A stretch of 64,000 nt of DNA from Pueribacillus theae (GTDB lineage: Bacteria; Bacillota; Bacilli; Bacillales; UBA6769). A program made the translations under genes and the position numbers. The number at the start of each line of letters is the position of its first letter. Positions within the stretch are counted from its first letter, which is position 1. Below the pieces are notes generated by a model. The model saw nothing but the letters and a program-made list of their open reading frames with translations. It was not told the origin of the DNA and ran no database searches. Positions 13,094 to 21,378 of the stretch are shown here, piece after piece. The stretch is from positions 1-64,000 of the forward strand of contig NZ_QCZG01000012.1 in the NCBI RefSeq assembly GCF_003097615.1. The letters run 5' to 3'.

Positions 13094-14371
13094 ATGTTGG
13101 ATATTAAACGATTAAGAACAAATTTTAAAGAGATTAAAGAAATATTAAAAACGCGCGGCGAAGATTTAAGCGGGCTTGGCCAATTTGAAGAACTGGATCA
13201 AAAAAGGCGTTATTTAATCCAACAGACGGAAAATCTGAAGAAGCAACGGAATGACGTATCAAAACAAATTGCGGAACTCAAACGCGAAAAGAAACCGGCA
13301 GATGAATTTATTAAAAAGATGCGTGACGTTGGCGACAAGATCAAAGCGTTTGACGATGAACTTCGAGAAGTGGAGGCAGCTTTGAATGAATTGCTGCTGC
13401 AAATACCAAACATCCCGCATGAAAGTGTACCCATTGGAAAAGACGAAGACGATAATGTGGAAATCCGCAAATGGGGTGATGTCCGTTCCTTTTCTTTTGA
13501 AGCAAAGCCACATTGGGATTTAGCTGCAGCGCTTGATATTTTAGACTTTGAACGTGCCGCGAAAGTAACAGGAAGCCGTTTTGCCTTTTACAAAGGAATG
13601 GGTGCAAGGCTTGAGCGTGCGCTTATTAATTTCATGATGGATTTACATGCGGATGAACACGGCTATTCAGAAATATTACCGCCGTACTTAGTTAACCGGA
13701 TGAGCATGACAGGGACAGGACAGCTTCCGAAGTTTGAAGAAGATGCATTTAAAATTAGAGAAGAAGATTATTTTCTTATTCCGACAGCCGAGGTCCCTGT
13801 CACAAACTATCACCGTGATGAGATTCTTAATGGTGACGTGCTGCCGATTGCCTACGCTGCATACAGTGCATGCTTCCGTTCTGAAGCAGGGGCAGCAGGC
13901 CGTGATACACGCGGGCTTATCCGGCAGCATCAATTCAACAAAGTTGAGCTTGTCCGTTTCGTAAAGCCAGAAGATTCCTATGAAGAGCTTGAGAAACTGA
14001 CTGCACACGCTGAAAAGGTATTGCAGTTATTAAAGCTTCCATACCGCGTCATGAGCATGTGTACGGGCGATTTAGGCTTCTCGGCTGCGAAAAAATACGA
14101 TCTTGAAGTATGGCTGCCAAGCTACAATACGTACCGTGAAATTTCATCTTGCAGCAACTTTGAAGACTTCCAAGCTAGGCGGGCAGGCATCCGCTTCCGC
14201 CGCGAAGCGAATGGCAAGCCCGAATATGTGCATACCTTGAATGGCTCAGGCCTTGCAGTCGGCCGCACCGTTGCCGCCATTTTAGAAAATTACCAGCAGG
14301 AAGACGGAACAATTGAGATTCCTGAAGTATTAAAGCCTTACATGGGCGGGAAAGATAAAATTGGGTTTTAA
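13094..14371 (+). CDS. serS: Seryl-tRNA synthetase
   Basis: SerS charges tRNA-Ser, and tRNA-Sec where present. The 425-aa class II synthetase has the N-terminal coiled-coil arm (about residues 30-100, rich in Lys and Glu), motif 2 [21 protein letters not shown], the [16 protein letters not shown] block and motif 3 [17 protein letters not shown]. The ATG at 13094 follows AGGAGGT. It is controlled by the T-box leader and followed by a terminator and a tRNA-Ser gene. Confidence 0.98.
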   Translation: MLDIKRLRTNFKEIKEILKTRGEDLSGLGQFEELDQKRRYLIQQTENLKKQRNDVSKQIAELKREKKPADEFIKKMRDVGDKIKAFDDELREVEAALNELLLQIPNIPHESVPIGKDEDDNVEIRKWGDVRSFSFEAKPHWDLAAALDILDFERAAKVTGSRFAFYKGMGARLERALINFMMDLHADEHGYSEILPPYLVNRMSMTGTGQLPKFEEDAFKIREEDYFLIPTAEVPVTNYHRDEILNGDVLPIAYAAYSACFRSEAGAAGRDTRGLIRQHQFNKVELVRFVKPEDSYEELEKLTAHAEKVLQLLKLPYRVMSMCTGDLGFSAAKKYDLEVWLPSYNTYREISSCSNFEDFQARRAGIRFRREANGKPEYVHTLNGSGLAVGRTVAAILENYQQEDGTIEIPEVLKPYMGGKDKIGF

Positions 14372-14402
14372 AAAAGGCAGATGCGTGTCTGCCTTTTCTC
14401 GA
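14372..14402 (+). terminator. Intrinsic terminator after serS
   Basis: AAAAGGCAGA and TCTGCCTTTT form a stem around a short GCGTG loop just after the serS stop codon, with T residues included in the 3' arm. Confidence 0.75.
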
Positions 14403-14409
14403 TTTTTTA

Positions 14410-14438
14410 TTGACAAGCTTGAAAAGCTGTAGTATGAT
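14410..14438 (+). promoter_or_regulatory. Sigma-A type promoter for tRNA-Ser
   Basis: TTGACA at 14410-14415, a 17-base spacer and TATGAT at 14433-14438 lie 24 bases before the tRNA-Ser 5' end. Confidence 0.7.
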
Positions 14439-14462
14439 ATTTTTCGTGTCACAATTGGTTTT

Positions 14463-14555
14463 GGAGGAGTACCCAAGTCTGGCTGAAGGGATCGGTCTTG
14501 AAAACCGACAGGGGCTTCACGGCCCGCGGGGGTTCGAATCCCTCCTCCTCCGCCA
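14463..14555 (+). tRNA. tRNA-Ser (anticodon UGA)
   Basis: This is a class II tRNA with a long variable arm. The acceptor stem GGAGGAG pairs with CTCCTCC, followed by G and an encoded CCA. The anticodon loop in GGTCTTGAAAACC gives UGA, which reads UCA codons. The T-loop is GGTTCGAATCC. Confidence 0.95.
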
Positions 14556-14601
14556 TGATATAAAAACATTATTCGTTACAGTGTAACGAATTTTTTTGTA
14601 T

Positions 14602-14674
14602 GGCCCCGTAGCTCAGGGGATAGAGCGTCGGTTTCCTAAACCGTGCGTCGCAGGTTCGATTCCTGCCGGGGCCG
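14602..14674 (+). tRNA. tRNA-Arg (anticodon CCU), host of an integrated element
   Basis: The acceptor GGCCCCG pairs with CGGGGCC, the D-arm is GCTCAGGGGATAGAGC, and the anticodon loop in GGTTTCCTAAACC gives CCU (AGG codons). The CCA end is not encoded. Bases from 14630 on are duplicated at 23275, showing that a mobile element entered here and rebuilt the 3' half of the tRNA with its own sequence (T-stem GCAGG/CCTGC). Confidence 0.95.
14630..14674 (+). other. attL attachment site inside tRNA-Arg
   Basis: The 21 bases 14630-14650 (GGTTTCCTAAACC then GTGCGTCG) recur exactly at 23275-23295. The following 24 bases are similar, with identical CCGGGGCCG ends at 14666-14674 and 23311-23319. The repeat covers the anticodon arm and 3' half of the tRNA, a classic tyrosine-recombinase target. 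Confidence 0.9.
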
Positions 14675-14746
14675 CTTATAAACTCATTCATACCAACGGT
14701 TAGACTGTAATGGTCTGTTATATGCCTTAGGGTGAAACATCAAAAA

Positions 14747-14767
14747 TGGGGACAAATTGGGGACAAA
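14747..14767 (+). repeat. Left-end integrase arm-type repeats
   Basis: Two direct copies of TGGGGACAAA (14747-14756 and 14758-14767) lie about 95 bases inside attL. The same octamer TGGGGACA occurs four times near the right end. Repeats of this kind are bound by the N-terminal arm-binding domain of AP2-type integrases. Confidence 0.65.
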
Positions 14768-14851
14768 CATTAAAATTTAGGCTCATTTTCCCCTTTCAAA
14801 ACAAAAATAAAAAGCCTATTACAGGCTTATGGCAAAACGAGAGAACGGGCA

Positions 14852-16033
14852 TTATGCTTGTTCTCTTTTTTCATTTGCCGGTGTGAAAAAGTCATTTATC
14901 TTATCGGCTGCCTCTTGATCTGAGCTTTGCAGGGCATGGCCGTATATATCCATAGTGGTTGAAATATTCGCATGGCCCAAACGATTGCTGATTGTCTTTA
15001 CATGGACACCTTTTCCGATAAGCAAAGTAGCTGCCGTATGCCGCAATCCATGAAACGGGAGCGGGTCCAGTTTGTTCTTTCTCAAAAACTTTGGAAACCA
15101 ATTATTCACGGTGTTTGGGTGCATGGGTTTTCCATCCCATGTAGTAAACAAGCGGTCTGAATGCTGCCATATATCCCCCAATTTTAGCCGCTCTTCATTT
15201 TGAATTCTTTTATACTCTCTCAAAAGGGCCATTACGGAATCAGGGGCAGAGATCATTCTTTCCGAGCTTTTATTTTTTGGGGTCTTGGTTATGACGCCTT
15301 TTCCCTCTACATACAGGCTGGATTGCTTAATTTCAATCGTATTCCGTTCAAAATCAATATGAGACCATTCAAGGCCCAGGAGTTCCCCCCTTCTTAATCC
15401 GGTAGCAATGGCAAGTGTGACCAATACTTTATATTTAGGTTCAGCATGTTCCAATGCTGCCAGGAGCTTAAGCGTTTGTTCTTCATCATAATACTTCATT
15501 TCTTTCTTACTCACTTTCGGCGGTTGGACCCTTGAAGCTGGATTCAATGCAATCAATTGCCATTTGACGGCCGCTTCCAATATGGCAGAAATTAAGCGAT
15601 GGTGATGCAATATCGTTTGTTCAGACAAACCGCCTTTCTTGCCGTCTTTCCTTATGCCGTCCTCTTGTAAGTTCCTATAAAATTCTAATAGGTGGAGCGG
15701 CTTTATTTGTTCCAATTTTAAATGTCCCATAGCCGGAAGGATACGGGAGTTAAGATATTCTCTATACCGTTTTAATGTGGTAGGAGAAAGATTCTTTTCC
15801 CCATAGTCCCTAACCCAACGGGCAGCAAATTCCGCCAATGACAGCTTAGAAGGTTCAATATACTGGCCCTTTTGAATTTCCGCTACAAACTTGGCCAATT
15901 CCTTTCTTGCTTCCCTATCGCTGGGTGCTTTAATGGTCTTTGTATGCTTGATCCGCTTCCCGTCGGGTCCCCTTCCCCCGGAAGCTATCAACCTGTATGA
16001 ATCCTTTCCCCTCTTTTCAATGCTGCCGGCCAT
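14852..16033 (-). CDS. int: Tyrosine recombinase / phage-type integrase
   Basis: This 393-aa integrase should insert and excise the element at tRNA-Arg. It has an N-terminal AP2-like arm-binding region (residues 1-55, with GGRGPDGKRIKHTKTI), a core-binding SAM-like domain (about 65-165) and a catalytic domain with Arg214 (TGLRRGELLGLEW), His328-Arg331 (HGLRH), His354 (GHANISTTMDIYGHAL) and the nucleophile Tyr364. All catalytic residues are present. The ATG at 16033 is preceded by AAAGGGGAA. It points toward the attL tRNA, the usual arrangement. Confidence 0.95.
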   Translation of the reverse strand: MAGSIEKRGKDSYRLIASGGRGPDGKRIKHTKTIKAPSDREARKELAKFVAEIQKGQYIEPSKLSLAEFAARWVRDYGEKNLSPTTLKRYREYLNSRILPAMGHLKLEQIKPLHLLEFYRNLQEDGIRKDGKKGGLSEQTILHHHRLISAILEAAVKWQLIALNPASRVQPPKVSKKEMKYYDEEQTLKLLAALEHAEPKYKVLVTLAIATGLRRGELLGLEWSHIDFERNTIEIKQSSLYVEGKGVITKTPKNKSSERMISAPDSVMALLREYKRIQNEERLKLGDIWQHSDRLFTTWDGKPMHPNTVNNWFPKFLRKNKLDPLPFHGLRHTAATLLIGKGVHVKTISNRLGHANISTTMDIYGHALQSSDQEAADKINDFFTPANEKREQA

Positions 16034-16074
16034 GTTTATTCCCCTTTCGCTTGTTTTTTTCTAATAAACGATAA

Positions 16075-16737
16075 TTAAAATTGCTTAAATACATCTGATA
16101 TTAGCTCTATTTGAATATTCTCGAATATATTTTCATTTAGGCCAAATGAATTTTCCATTATAGATTCAATTACAAAACTATCTTTTGCCTCTTCTTTTAA
16201 TTTCTTCACTAATTCACCTTTTAAAGCACTTGTGATGTCATTATAAATATCCTTTTGAAATGAAGGACTTATATGATTAAAAATTTCTTTAATAAAGTTT
16301 TCCTTTTCTTTATCATTATCAAATTCAATTTTTAAAGGAATTATATTATCCCCGAATGGTATTAGGTCAAATTCAAATACTTTCTCTAACGAACAATGCA
16401 AATCAACACTTGAAGTATTTCGGCTCTCTTTTACGTCCATAAACAAATCAATATTTATTTCTTCAATACGTATTTCATCATTAGAAACACTACCAGTAAG
16501 ATTTACTTTATTTACATAAGCTGAAAAGTTTAGATCAACCGGTTCGTACTCAAAAAATTCACATGGTGTAATTGATAAATATTTACATAGCGTGTTAATT
16601 GTTTCCAAACGTATCATTTCACTGTCATTTTGAGCGGTGGCCGTAATGGTATTCCTTGATATACCGGTATCCTTTGCTACCCTTGTAATTTTTAATCCTC
16701 TTTCCGCTAATAAAACTGCAAGCCTATTTCTAATCAC
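16075..16737 (-). CDS. XRE-family repressor with unusual C-terminal domain
   Basis: The 220-aa protein has an N-terminal HTH of the XRE/Cro type (residues 1-60, including DTGISRNTITATAQND) followed by about 150 residues that I do not recognise, rich in Ile, Asp and Glu. There is no visible S24 peptidase (LexA-like Ser-Lys) signature, so it is unlikely to be inactivated by RecA-driven self-cleavage. It faces the Cro-like gene across a 180-bp operator region. The GTG at 16737 follows AAGGTGA. It is probably the master repressor. Confidence 0.85.
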   Translation of the reverse strand: MIRNRLAVLLAERGLKITRVAKDTGISRNTITATAQNDSEMIRLETINTLCKYLSITPCEFFEYEPVDLNFSAYVNKVNLTGSVSNDEIRIEEINIDLFMDVKESRNTSSVDLHCSLEKVFEFDLIPFGDNIIPLKIEFDNDKEKENFIKEIFNHISPSFQKDIYNDITSALKGELVKKLKEEAKDSFVIESIMENSFGLNENIFENIQIELISDVFKQF

Positions 16738-16803
16738 AAACGTTCACCTTCCTACACAAAATGTTAATTATTTAATACAACCTTACAATATTTTTACCCA
16801 ATC

Positions 16804-16883
16804 GACAACTTTAATTGTCATTTTGATTGCCAAACAATAAAATAAATGCTATTATACTTGTCAAATGACAACTTAACATGTCA
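16804..16883. promoter_or_regulatory. Operator cluster between repressor and Cro genes
   Basis: Palindromes built from TTGTCA/TGACAA half-sites occur three times: GACAA-n6-TTGTC (16804-16819), TTGTCA-AA-TGACAA (16858-16871) and TGACA-n8-TGTCA (16866-16883). The first flanks a -35 hexamer; the other two cover the expected transcription start of the rightward operon. They are the likely binding sites of the two XRE-family regulators. Confidence 0.65.
16827..16855 (+). promoter_or_regulatory. Rightward promoter of the element
   Basis: TTGCCA at 16827-16832, a 17-base spacer and TATTAT at 16850-16855 would drive the cro-xis-replication operon. Transcription would start inside the palindrome at 16858-16871, so repressor binding there should block it. 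Confidence 0.6.
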
Positions 16884-16918
16884 AAATTATGATAAAAACA
16901 AAATAAGGAGTGGTGAAG

Positions 16919-17137
16919 TTGGCAACCAGGAACAATCTGAGGGTATTAATGGCAGAGAAAAACATAAATATTTCACAACTTTCGGAGGTGACGGGAATTT
17001 CAAGAAATACAATCACCAATATTTATCATGAAAAAAATAAAAGAATTGATTTTAACACAATCAAAACTCTATGTAATTTCTTTAACTGCACGCCAAATGA
17101 CCTAATTATTATTGATAAACAAGGGAAAGGAGCCTAA
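16919..17137 (+). CDS. Cro-like XRE-family regulator
   Basis: This 72-aa protein is almost entirely an HTH (residues 1-65, with SEVTGISRNTITNIYHEKN), closely resembling the HTH of the divergent repressor, including the shared GISRNTIT. The frame is open from a GTG at 16910, but AAGGAG at 16905-16910 fits the TTG at 16919 best, giving MATRNNLRVLMAEKN. It is the first gene of the rightward operon and likely acts as Cro does, turning down the repressor. Confidence 0.85.
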   Translation: MATRNNLRVLMAEKNINISQLSEVTGISRNTITNIYHEKNKRIDFNTIKTLCNFFNCTPNDLIIIDKQGKGA

Positions 17138-17139
17138 CC

Positions 17140-17373
17140 ATGATCGAAAGGCAAACTATGACGGCAAAGGAAGCAGCCCAATATATAGGTGTGTCTTACT
17201 GGCTTATTTTAGAAATGGCGAAACGGGGAGAAATTCCCTGCATAAGAGCGGGAAAAAGGGTTCTATTCCGTAATGAGGCGTTAGATCTCTGGATGAGTGG
17301 GCAGGAAATGCGATCCATGCAGCAAAGTGTCAGCAATAAGGAATATGGAGTTTTGCGGAAAATTGAAGTATAA
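17140..17373 (+). CDS. Excisionase / AlpA-type DNA-binding protein
   Basis: The 77-aa protein has the winged-helix pattern of the excisionase-like HTH family: TMTAKEAAQYIGVSYWLILE, then IPCIRAGKRVLFRNEALDLWM. Such proteins steer the integrase toward excision or act as early activators. It begins two bases after the Cro-like gene stops, behind AAAGGAG, so it belongs to the same operon. Confidence 0.85.
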   Translation: MIERQTMTAKEAAQYIGVSYWLILEMAKRGEIPCIRAGKRVLFRNEALDLWMSGQEMRSMQQSVSNKEYGVLRKIEV

Positions 17374-17385
17374 GCGGGTGGACTT

Positions 17386-17985
17386 ATGGGGGCCATTGAT
17401 TTAATCAAACATCATGTTCCTATCATGGACGCCTTAGATCGGTATGCCGGAGCCAATTTCTCAAAGGCTAAAACAAACCGCTCCCGCTTTAATATCCATT
17501 GTCCCTATCATGCCGACAGAAACCCGAGTTTTACGGTTTACACAGATACAAACACTTTCAGGTGCTGGAGCGGCTGCAATGACGGCAAGCCGGGCGATGT
17601 AATCGACATCGTAAGGCTTTCTTACAATTTGGACACCAAAGAAGCCATTCAAACATTGATGAATGATTACGGATTGAAAAATCCCAATAGTGAGCAAATG
17701 AGAGAATGGCAGAAAAAAAGAGCCGAGCAGCAGGAGCTGCTGGCCATATCTAAAGCCTTAGATAACAAAGTTAATGAGAACATAGAGGCATTAAGACGGC
17801 TGGAAACCTACTTAAAAAAGCAGCTAACAGCCATTAAAACAATCGAGGATATGGAGCGGATTGGCGAGCTTTACCACTCTTTGCAGCAAATAGAATACTG
17901 GCTTGATTGTTTAATAGACCCAAATCCTATTACACAATTTGGAGCGGTAAAAGAAGCGGAACAATTTCTGAAACAATGGACTTGA
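17386..17985 (+). CDS. CHC2 zinc-finger primase-like protein (no TOPRIM domain)
   Basis: The 199-aa protein begins like the zinc-binding domain of DnaG primases: HCPYHADRNPSFTVYTDT, then FRCWSGCNDGKPGDVIDIVRL, giving a Cys-His-Cys-Cys metal site at about residues 37-65. After residue 110 it is helical and charged, and the TOPRIM/RNA polymerase domain of DnaG is missing. It probably works with the DUF3987 protein encoded next, as in split primase modules of phages and islands. Confidence 0.82.
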   Translation: MGAIDLIKHHVPIMDALDRYAGANFSKAKTNRSRFNIHCPYHADRNPSFTVYTDTNTFRCWSGCNDGKPGDVIDIVRLSYNLDTKEAIQTLMNDYGLKNPNSEQMREWQKKRAEQQELLAISKALDNKVNENIEALRRLETYLKKQLTAIKTIEDMERIGELYHSLQQIEYWLDCLIDPNPITQFGAVKEAEQFLKQWT

Positions 17986-18004
17986 AAAGTTGGTGATACC
18001 ATAC

Positions 18005-19864
18005 ATGAATCAATCAAACGCTGAATTATTGTCAAAGCATTTTTCAAAGGAAGAGATTCAAAAGACATTGGGCGTACATATAGATACTCCCGGTGTAGCC
18101 ACTCAGCAAAAGAAGCTAAACAACAGCGCTGAAACAGAATGGGAGCCGCCTATCCCTTTTGATGAAAAATCACTGCCTCCTTTCCCCTCTTCCATATTCC
18201 CCAATTGGTTAAGGGCTTATGTGGAAGGTGTGGCAGAATCAACACAAACGCCAATAGATGCGGCAGCCATAGGGGCTATTGCAATTTTATCAACCGCTCT
18301 TACAAAAAAGTTTTATGTGAGCATTACGCCGGAATGGAAAGAATCATTAAATACTTACACTATTTTAGCATTACCCCCAGGCAATCGAAAAAGTTCTGTT
18401 TTCAAGGCATTACAGGAACCTATTACCGCTTATGAAAAAGAAGAGCGGGAGCGGATGGAACCCCTTGTATCGGAGCAAAGAGCCACATTGAAGGCGAAAA
18501 GAAAAAGAGTAGAACAATTGGAAAAGGACTATGCCAAAAATGGAGACAACGCCATATTAAGTGAAATTACCACTCTTAATGCAGAAATAGACAGTGAAGA
18601 AATTTTGACCATCCCCCGTTTCATTACCGGTGATGTAACAGCGGAGAAATTGGGTGTATTGATGGCAGAAAACAATGAACGAATAGCGGTTTTATCGGCA
18701 GAGGGCGGCGGGGTTTTCAGCAACATGGCTGGCCGTTATTCCAGCGACGGCAGGGCGAATATTGAAATCTATTTAAACGGCCACACAGGAGACTATACCC
18801 CCATTGATCGGATAGGCAGGGAACCAATTCTTTTAAATGAACCATGCTTGACTATTGGCCTGTTTGTACAGCCAGAGGTTGTCCGGGATGTCCCGCCTTC
18901 CTTTGATGAACGGGGGCTTATGCAGCGGTTTTTATATTCTTTCCCCCCTTCTATTGTGGGATACCGAAAAATTGACCCGGAATCTATACCGAATGAGATT
19001 AAGAACCAATACTTAACCAATATCAAAACAATGATGCAGCTACAAACAGGGGAACCCGTCAAATTGACGTTTAGCCAATCCGCTCATAAAGTTCAATTGG
19101 ACTTAAGGCAGCATTTAGAATCCATGTTCAAAGATGGTGAGCGGCTAGCGGATATGAAGGAATGGGGTGGAAAACTGGCGGGGCAAATAATAAGGATAAG
19201 CGGGCTATTACATGTATCAGAACACATAGGCAGCCTATCCCCTGGAAACCCGGATATAAGCAAAATTCCAACTGAAATTGGCCGGGAATCATTATTAAGA
19301 GCCTGTCTTTTGCTTGATTACTTTATTGAACATGCAAAAGAAGCCTATGGAGTAATGGCCATAGATGAAACGGCCGAGGACGCAAAACATCTTTTAAAAT
19401 ACCTTGTTCAAAATGGGAAGCAAAAATATTCAAAGCAAGACGCCTGGCAAGGAACAAGAGGAAGATTCAAAACCGCTTCAAGGTACGATATGGCCATTAA
19501 TGAACTAGAGCAAAGGAATTACATTAAAAAGATTGATCGTAACACAAAAGGAAGAGGCCGAAAAAGTTATGATTTATTATTAAACCCTATGCCTACAATT
19601 CCTAGTATTCCTAGAAATGGCCAAAGCGTTGATATATCAAGGATTACGAGCAATCAAGAAAAGGACCCTACTAATAACCTACATTCCCTAGAATTAAATA
19701 ATGATAGCGAAAAAATCAATTCTAGGAATACTAGGATTAATAGGAAACAGCAAGAAACCTACTTTAAACCCAATGACAGCAAGGGTTCAACTAATTCTAG
19801 GAATAGTAGGGATGAATTTCTAGGATATGAAAATAAAAATGATGATGGAAGCGAGCTTATTTAA
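18005..19864 (+). CDS. DUF3987 (YfjI-type) primase/helicase-like protein
   Basis: The 619-aa protein resembles the DUF3987 proteins found in phages and genomic islands, which accompany primase domains. It has a P-loop-like ALPPGNRKSSVFKAL near residue 125, a charged coiled segment (about 150-200), DVTAEKLGVLMAEN, and a C-terminal winged-helix-like region (DAWQGTRGRFKTASRYDMAINELEQR split over about 480-510). The last 90 residues are low complexity with NSRNTR/NSRNSR repeats encoded by DNA repeats. The ATG at 18005 follows GGTGAT; the frame opens at a TTG at 17990. Confidence 0.8.
   Translation: MNQSNAELLSKHFSKEEIQKTLGVHIDTPGVATQQKKLNNSAETEWEPPIPFDEKSLPPFPSSIFPNWLRAYVEGVAESTQTPIDAAAIGAIAILSTALTKKFYVSITPEWKESLNTYTILALPPGNRKSSVFKALQEPITAYEKEERERMEPLVSEQRATLKAKRKRVEQLEKDYAKNGDNAILSEITTLNAEIDSEEILTIPRFITGDVTAEKLGVLMAENNERIAVLSAEGGGVFSNMAGRYSSDGRANIEIYLNGHTGDYTPIDRIGREPILLNEPCLTIGLFVQPEVVRDVPPSFDERGLMQRFLYSFPPSIVGYRKIDPESIPNEIKNQYLTNIKTMMQLQTGEPVKLTFSQSAHKVQLDLRQHLESMFKDGERLADMKEWGGKLAGQIIRISGLLHVSEHIGSLSPGNPDISKIPTEIGRESLLRACLLLDYFIEHAKEAYGVMAIDETAEDAKHLLKYLVQNGKQKYSKQDAWQGTRGRFKTASRYDMAINELEQRNYIKKIDRNTKGRGRKSYDLLLNPMPTIPSIPRNGQSVDISRITSNQEKDPTNNLHSLELNNDSEKINSRNTRINRKQQETYFKPNDSKGSTNSRNSRDEFLGYENKNDDGSELI
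19598..19830. repeat. TTCTAGGAATA repeats inside the 3' end of the DUF3987 gene
   Basis: Copies are at 19598-19616 (as the complement, ATTCCTAGTATTCCTAGAA), 19719-19738 (ATTCTAGGAATACTAGGATT), 19794-19812 (ATTCTAGGAATAGTAGGGA) and 19816-19826 (partial), with a degenerate complement at 19684-19695. The first two are an 18-bp inverted pair about 100 bases apart. They could be origin iterons embedded in the replication gene. Confidence 0.65.
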
Positions 19865-20281
19865 ATGGAGATCGTGAAAATCATAGATGGAGTGAATCGG
19901 GCAGGGTGTGACCTATTGGCCGAGGATGAACATATCCGAATAACTGACAGCAAACACCTTCCCGCTTCCCTTAAAGAGAAGATAAGGGAAAATAAGGACG
20001 TAATATTGGAAGCCTTAAACAGGGACATAAAGGCCAAAAAAGCCGGCTTTATGATTGGACTTACTGGCAAAGTGTATACCCGCTCTTTAAGCAAAAATAG
20101 CATGGTCTATATCGAACAGATAGGCAGCCAGTGGGAGGCGTGGCGGGAAACTTACCAAAAAGGCAGGCACAGAGCCATAAGCGTAAAGGTGATATGCAGC
20201 GGGTCCACATTTGAGTACGTCCTGCTAAAGGCAAAGGGATATTTTGATTACATCGAGCGGAAGCGGAGGGAAAGAAAATAA
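19865..20281 (+). CDS. Small protein with TubC-N-like start, unknown function
   Basis: The 138-aa protein begins immediately after the DUF3987 stop codon. Its first 50 residues (DLLAEDEHIRITDSKHLPASLKEKIRENKDVILEAL, in two parts) look like the small TubC-N-type domain often fused to phage and plasmid replication proteins. The rest (GSQWEAWRETYQKGRH, CSGSTFEYVLLKAKGYFDYI) is unrecognised. By context it is a replication accessory protein; this is inference. Confidence 0.65.
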   Translation: MEIVKIIDGVNRAGCDLLAEDEHIRITDSKHLPASLKEKIRENKDVILEALNRDIKAKKAGFMIGLTGKVYTRSLSKNSMVYIEQIGSQWEAWRETYQKGRHRAISVKVICSGSTFEYVLLKAKGYFDYIERKRRERK

Positions 20282-20319
20282 ACGCTTTACCGATTAGATA
20301 CCACTTTACAGACAAGGAA

Positions 20320-20820
20320 ATGAAAGAGCTGCTTTCTTCCATCGTTATTTTGATAGATACCCGGGAGCAGCAGAACAAACACATTACCGATTACTTTAAT
20401 CGTAAAGGCATATCCTACAAAACTAGAAAATTAGAATATGGCGACTATGCTGCCTATATTCCCGCTAACGAGGTTTTAAACATTCCAAGGCCTTTATACT
20501 TCCCGGCGGCTATTGAGCGGAAAAACAGCGTGGACGAGCTGGCAAGCACCATAAAAGAGCGGATCCGCTTTGAAAATGAATTAATCCGCTCCCAGCGTTC
20601 AAAATTCCTGTTACTGGTTGAAGAAGCGGACGGGTACCAAAATATCATTACCGGCCAATACAAAAGCCAATACAACGCAAAAGCCCTGCTTGCATCCTTA
20701 AAGGCGTTTGAAATGCGGTATGGCTTCCAAAGCGTCTTTATTTCCCCTAAAACAAGCGGGAATTATATATATCATCATTTCTATTACCTTATTAGGGAAA
20801 CGCTGAAATCAGGCATTTGA
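20320..20820 (+). CDS. ERCC4-domain nuclease
   Basis: The 166-aa protein has the XPF/ERCC4 nuclease core: LIDTREQQNKHI (motif Asp), LEYGDYAAYIP, then AAIERKNSVDELASTI, the conserved GDY...ERK..D pattern, and KFLLLVEEADG. It lacks a HhH domain and helicase. Phage and island relatives act near replication genes on branched DNA. The ATG at 20320 has no well-placed ribosome site. Coding similarity appears to extend upstream to an ATA at 20278 behind GGAGG (20265-20269), so the true start may be there. Confidence 0.85.
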   Translation: MKELLSSIVILIDTREQQNKHITDYFNRKGISYKTRKLEYGDYAAYIPANEVLNIPRPLYFPAAIERKNSVDELASTIKERIRFENELIRSQRSKFLLLVEEADGYQNIITGQYKSQYNAKALLASLKAFEMRYGFQSVFISPKTSGNYIYHHFYYLIRETLKSGI

Positions 20821-20833
20821 AAGGGGTGAGATC

Positions 20834-21013
20834 ATGTTCAATCTAACAGCAGCAGAGGAAGCAAGGGAGAAAGAAAAAATAAGGCGGCTTCATTATTTTT
20901 TAAGCAAGGTAAATGCAGCGGGAAAGCTCCCTCTATTTACTTCCAGGAGAAAAAACAGATGGCGGCGGTTAATGCAATACAAACAGGCAATGAACCAAAA
21001 ATATTTTAGATGA
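20834..21013 (+). CDS. Small basic protein, unknown
   Basis: A 59-aa reading frame starts with ATG seven bases after AAGGGGTGA. It is very basic (REKEKIRRLHYF, SRRKNRWRRLMQYKQ) with no recognisable domain. It sits tightly between the ERCC4 nuclease and the next small gene, with ribosome sites in series, which supports translation. A role in nucleic-acid binding is only a guess from charge. Confidence 0.6.
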   Translation: MFNLTAAEEAREKEKIRRLHYFLSKVNAAGKLPLFTSRRKNRWRRLMQYKQAMNQKYFR

Positions 21014-21027
21014 AGGGGCAATGAAAA

Positions 21028-21378
21028 ATGACAACAGCAAAAGCATGTAAAATGGAATACCTTTTGAAGTTTATTCAAGAAAAAGAAATGGACTTACCCA
21101 GCGGCACAATGGATGCTATATTACGGACCTTTCACACGGTAATTAATGGGGACTTACAAAAACTTTATGATGAATTAACATCAAACGGCAGAAACCTTTT
21201 TATAGACTTTCAAAAGGCATCCTATGGTATTACACTCCCGGAAAATCATGATATGGATGATATGTATATTAAAGGGTTCTTTGAAGGTATGCGGGGTTAC
21301 TGGCTGTTTATTAGGATACTGGAAGCGGCTGGCTTATTAAATGAAAGTAACGTGGTAGAGGTTAAAGATCATGAATGA
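21028..21378 (+). CDS. Unknown 116-aa element protein
   Basis: The ATG at 21028 follows AGGGGC with good spacing. The protein is acidic and predicted helical (MEYLLKFIQEKEMDLPSG, YIKGFFEGMRGYWLFIRILE), with no signal peptide and no motif I can name. It overlaps the start of the next gene by eight bases, showing tight coupling within the element operon. Confidence 0.65.
   Translation: MTTAKACKMEYLLKFIQEKEMDLPSGTMDAILRTFHTVINGDLQKLYDELTSNGRNLFIDFQKASYGITLPENHDMDDMYIKGFFEGMRGYWLFIRILEAAGLLNESNVVEVKDHE

Noticed and set aside
16910-17137. GTG at 16910 or 16913 as start of the Cro-like gene
   Set aside because: Both lie in or within three bases of the AAGGAG ribosome site; the TTG at 16919 has proper spacing.
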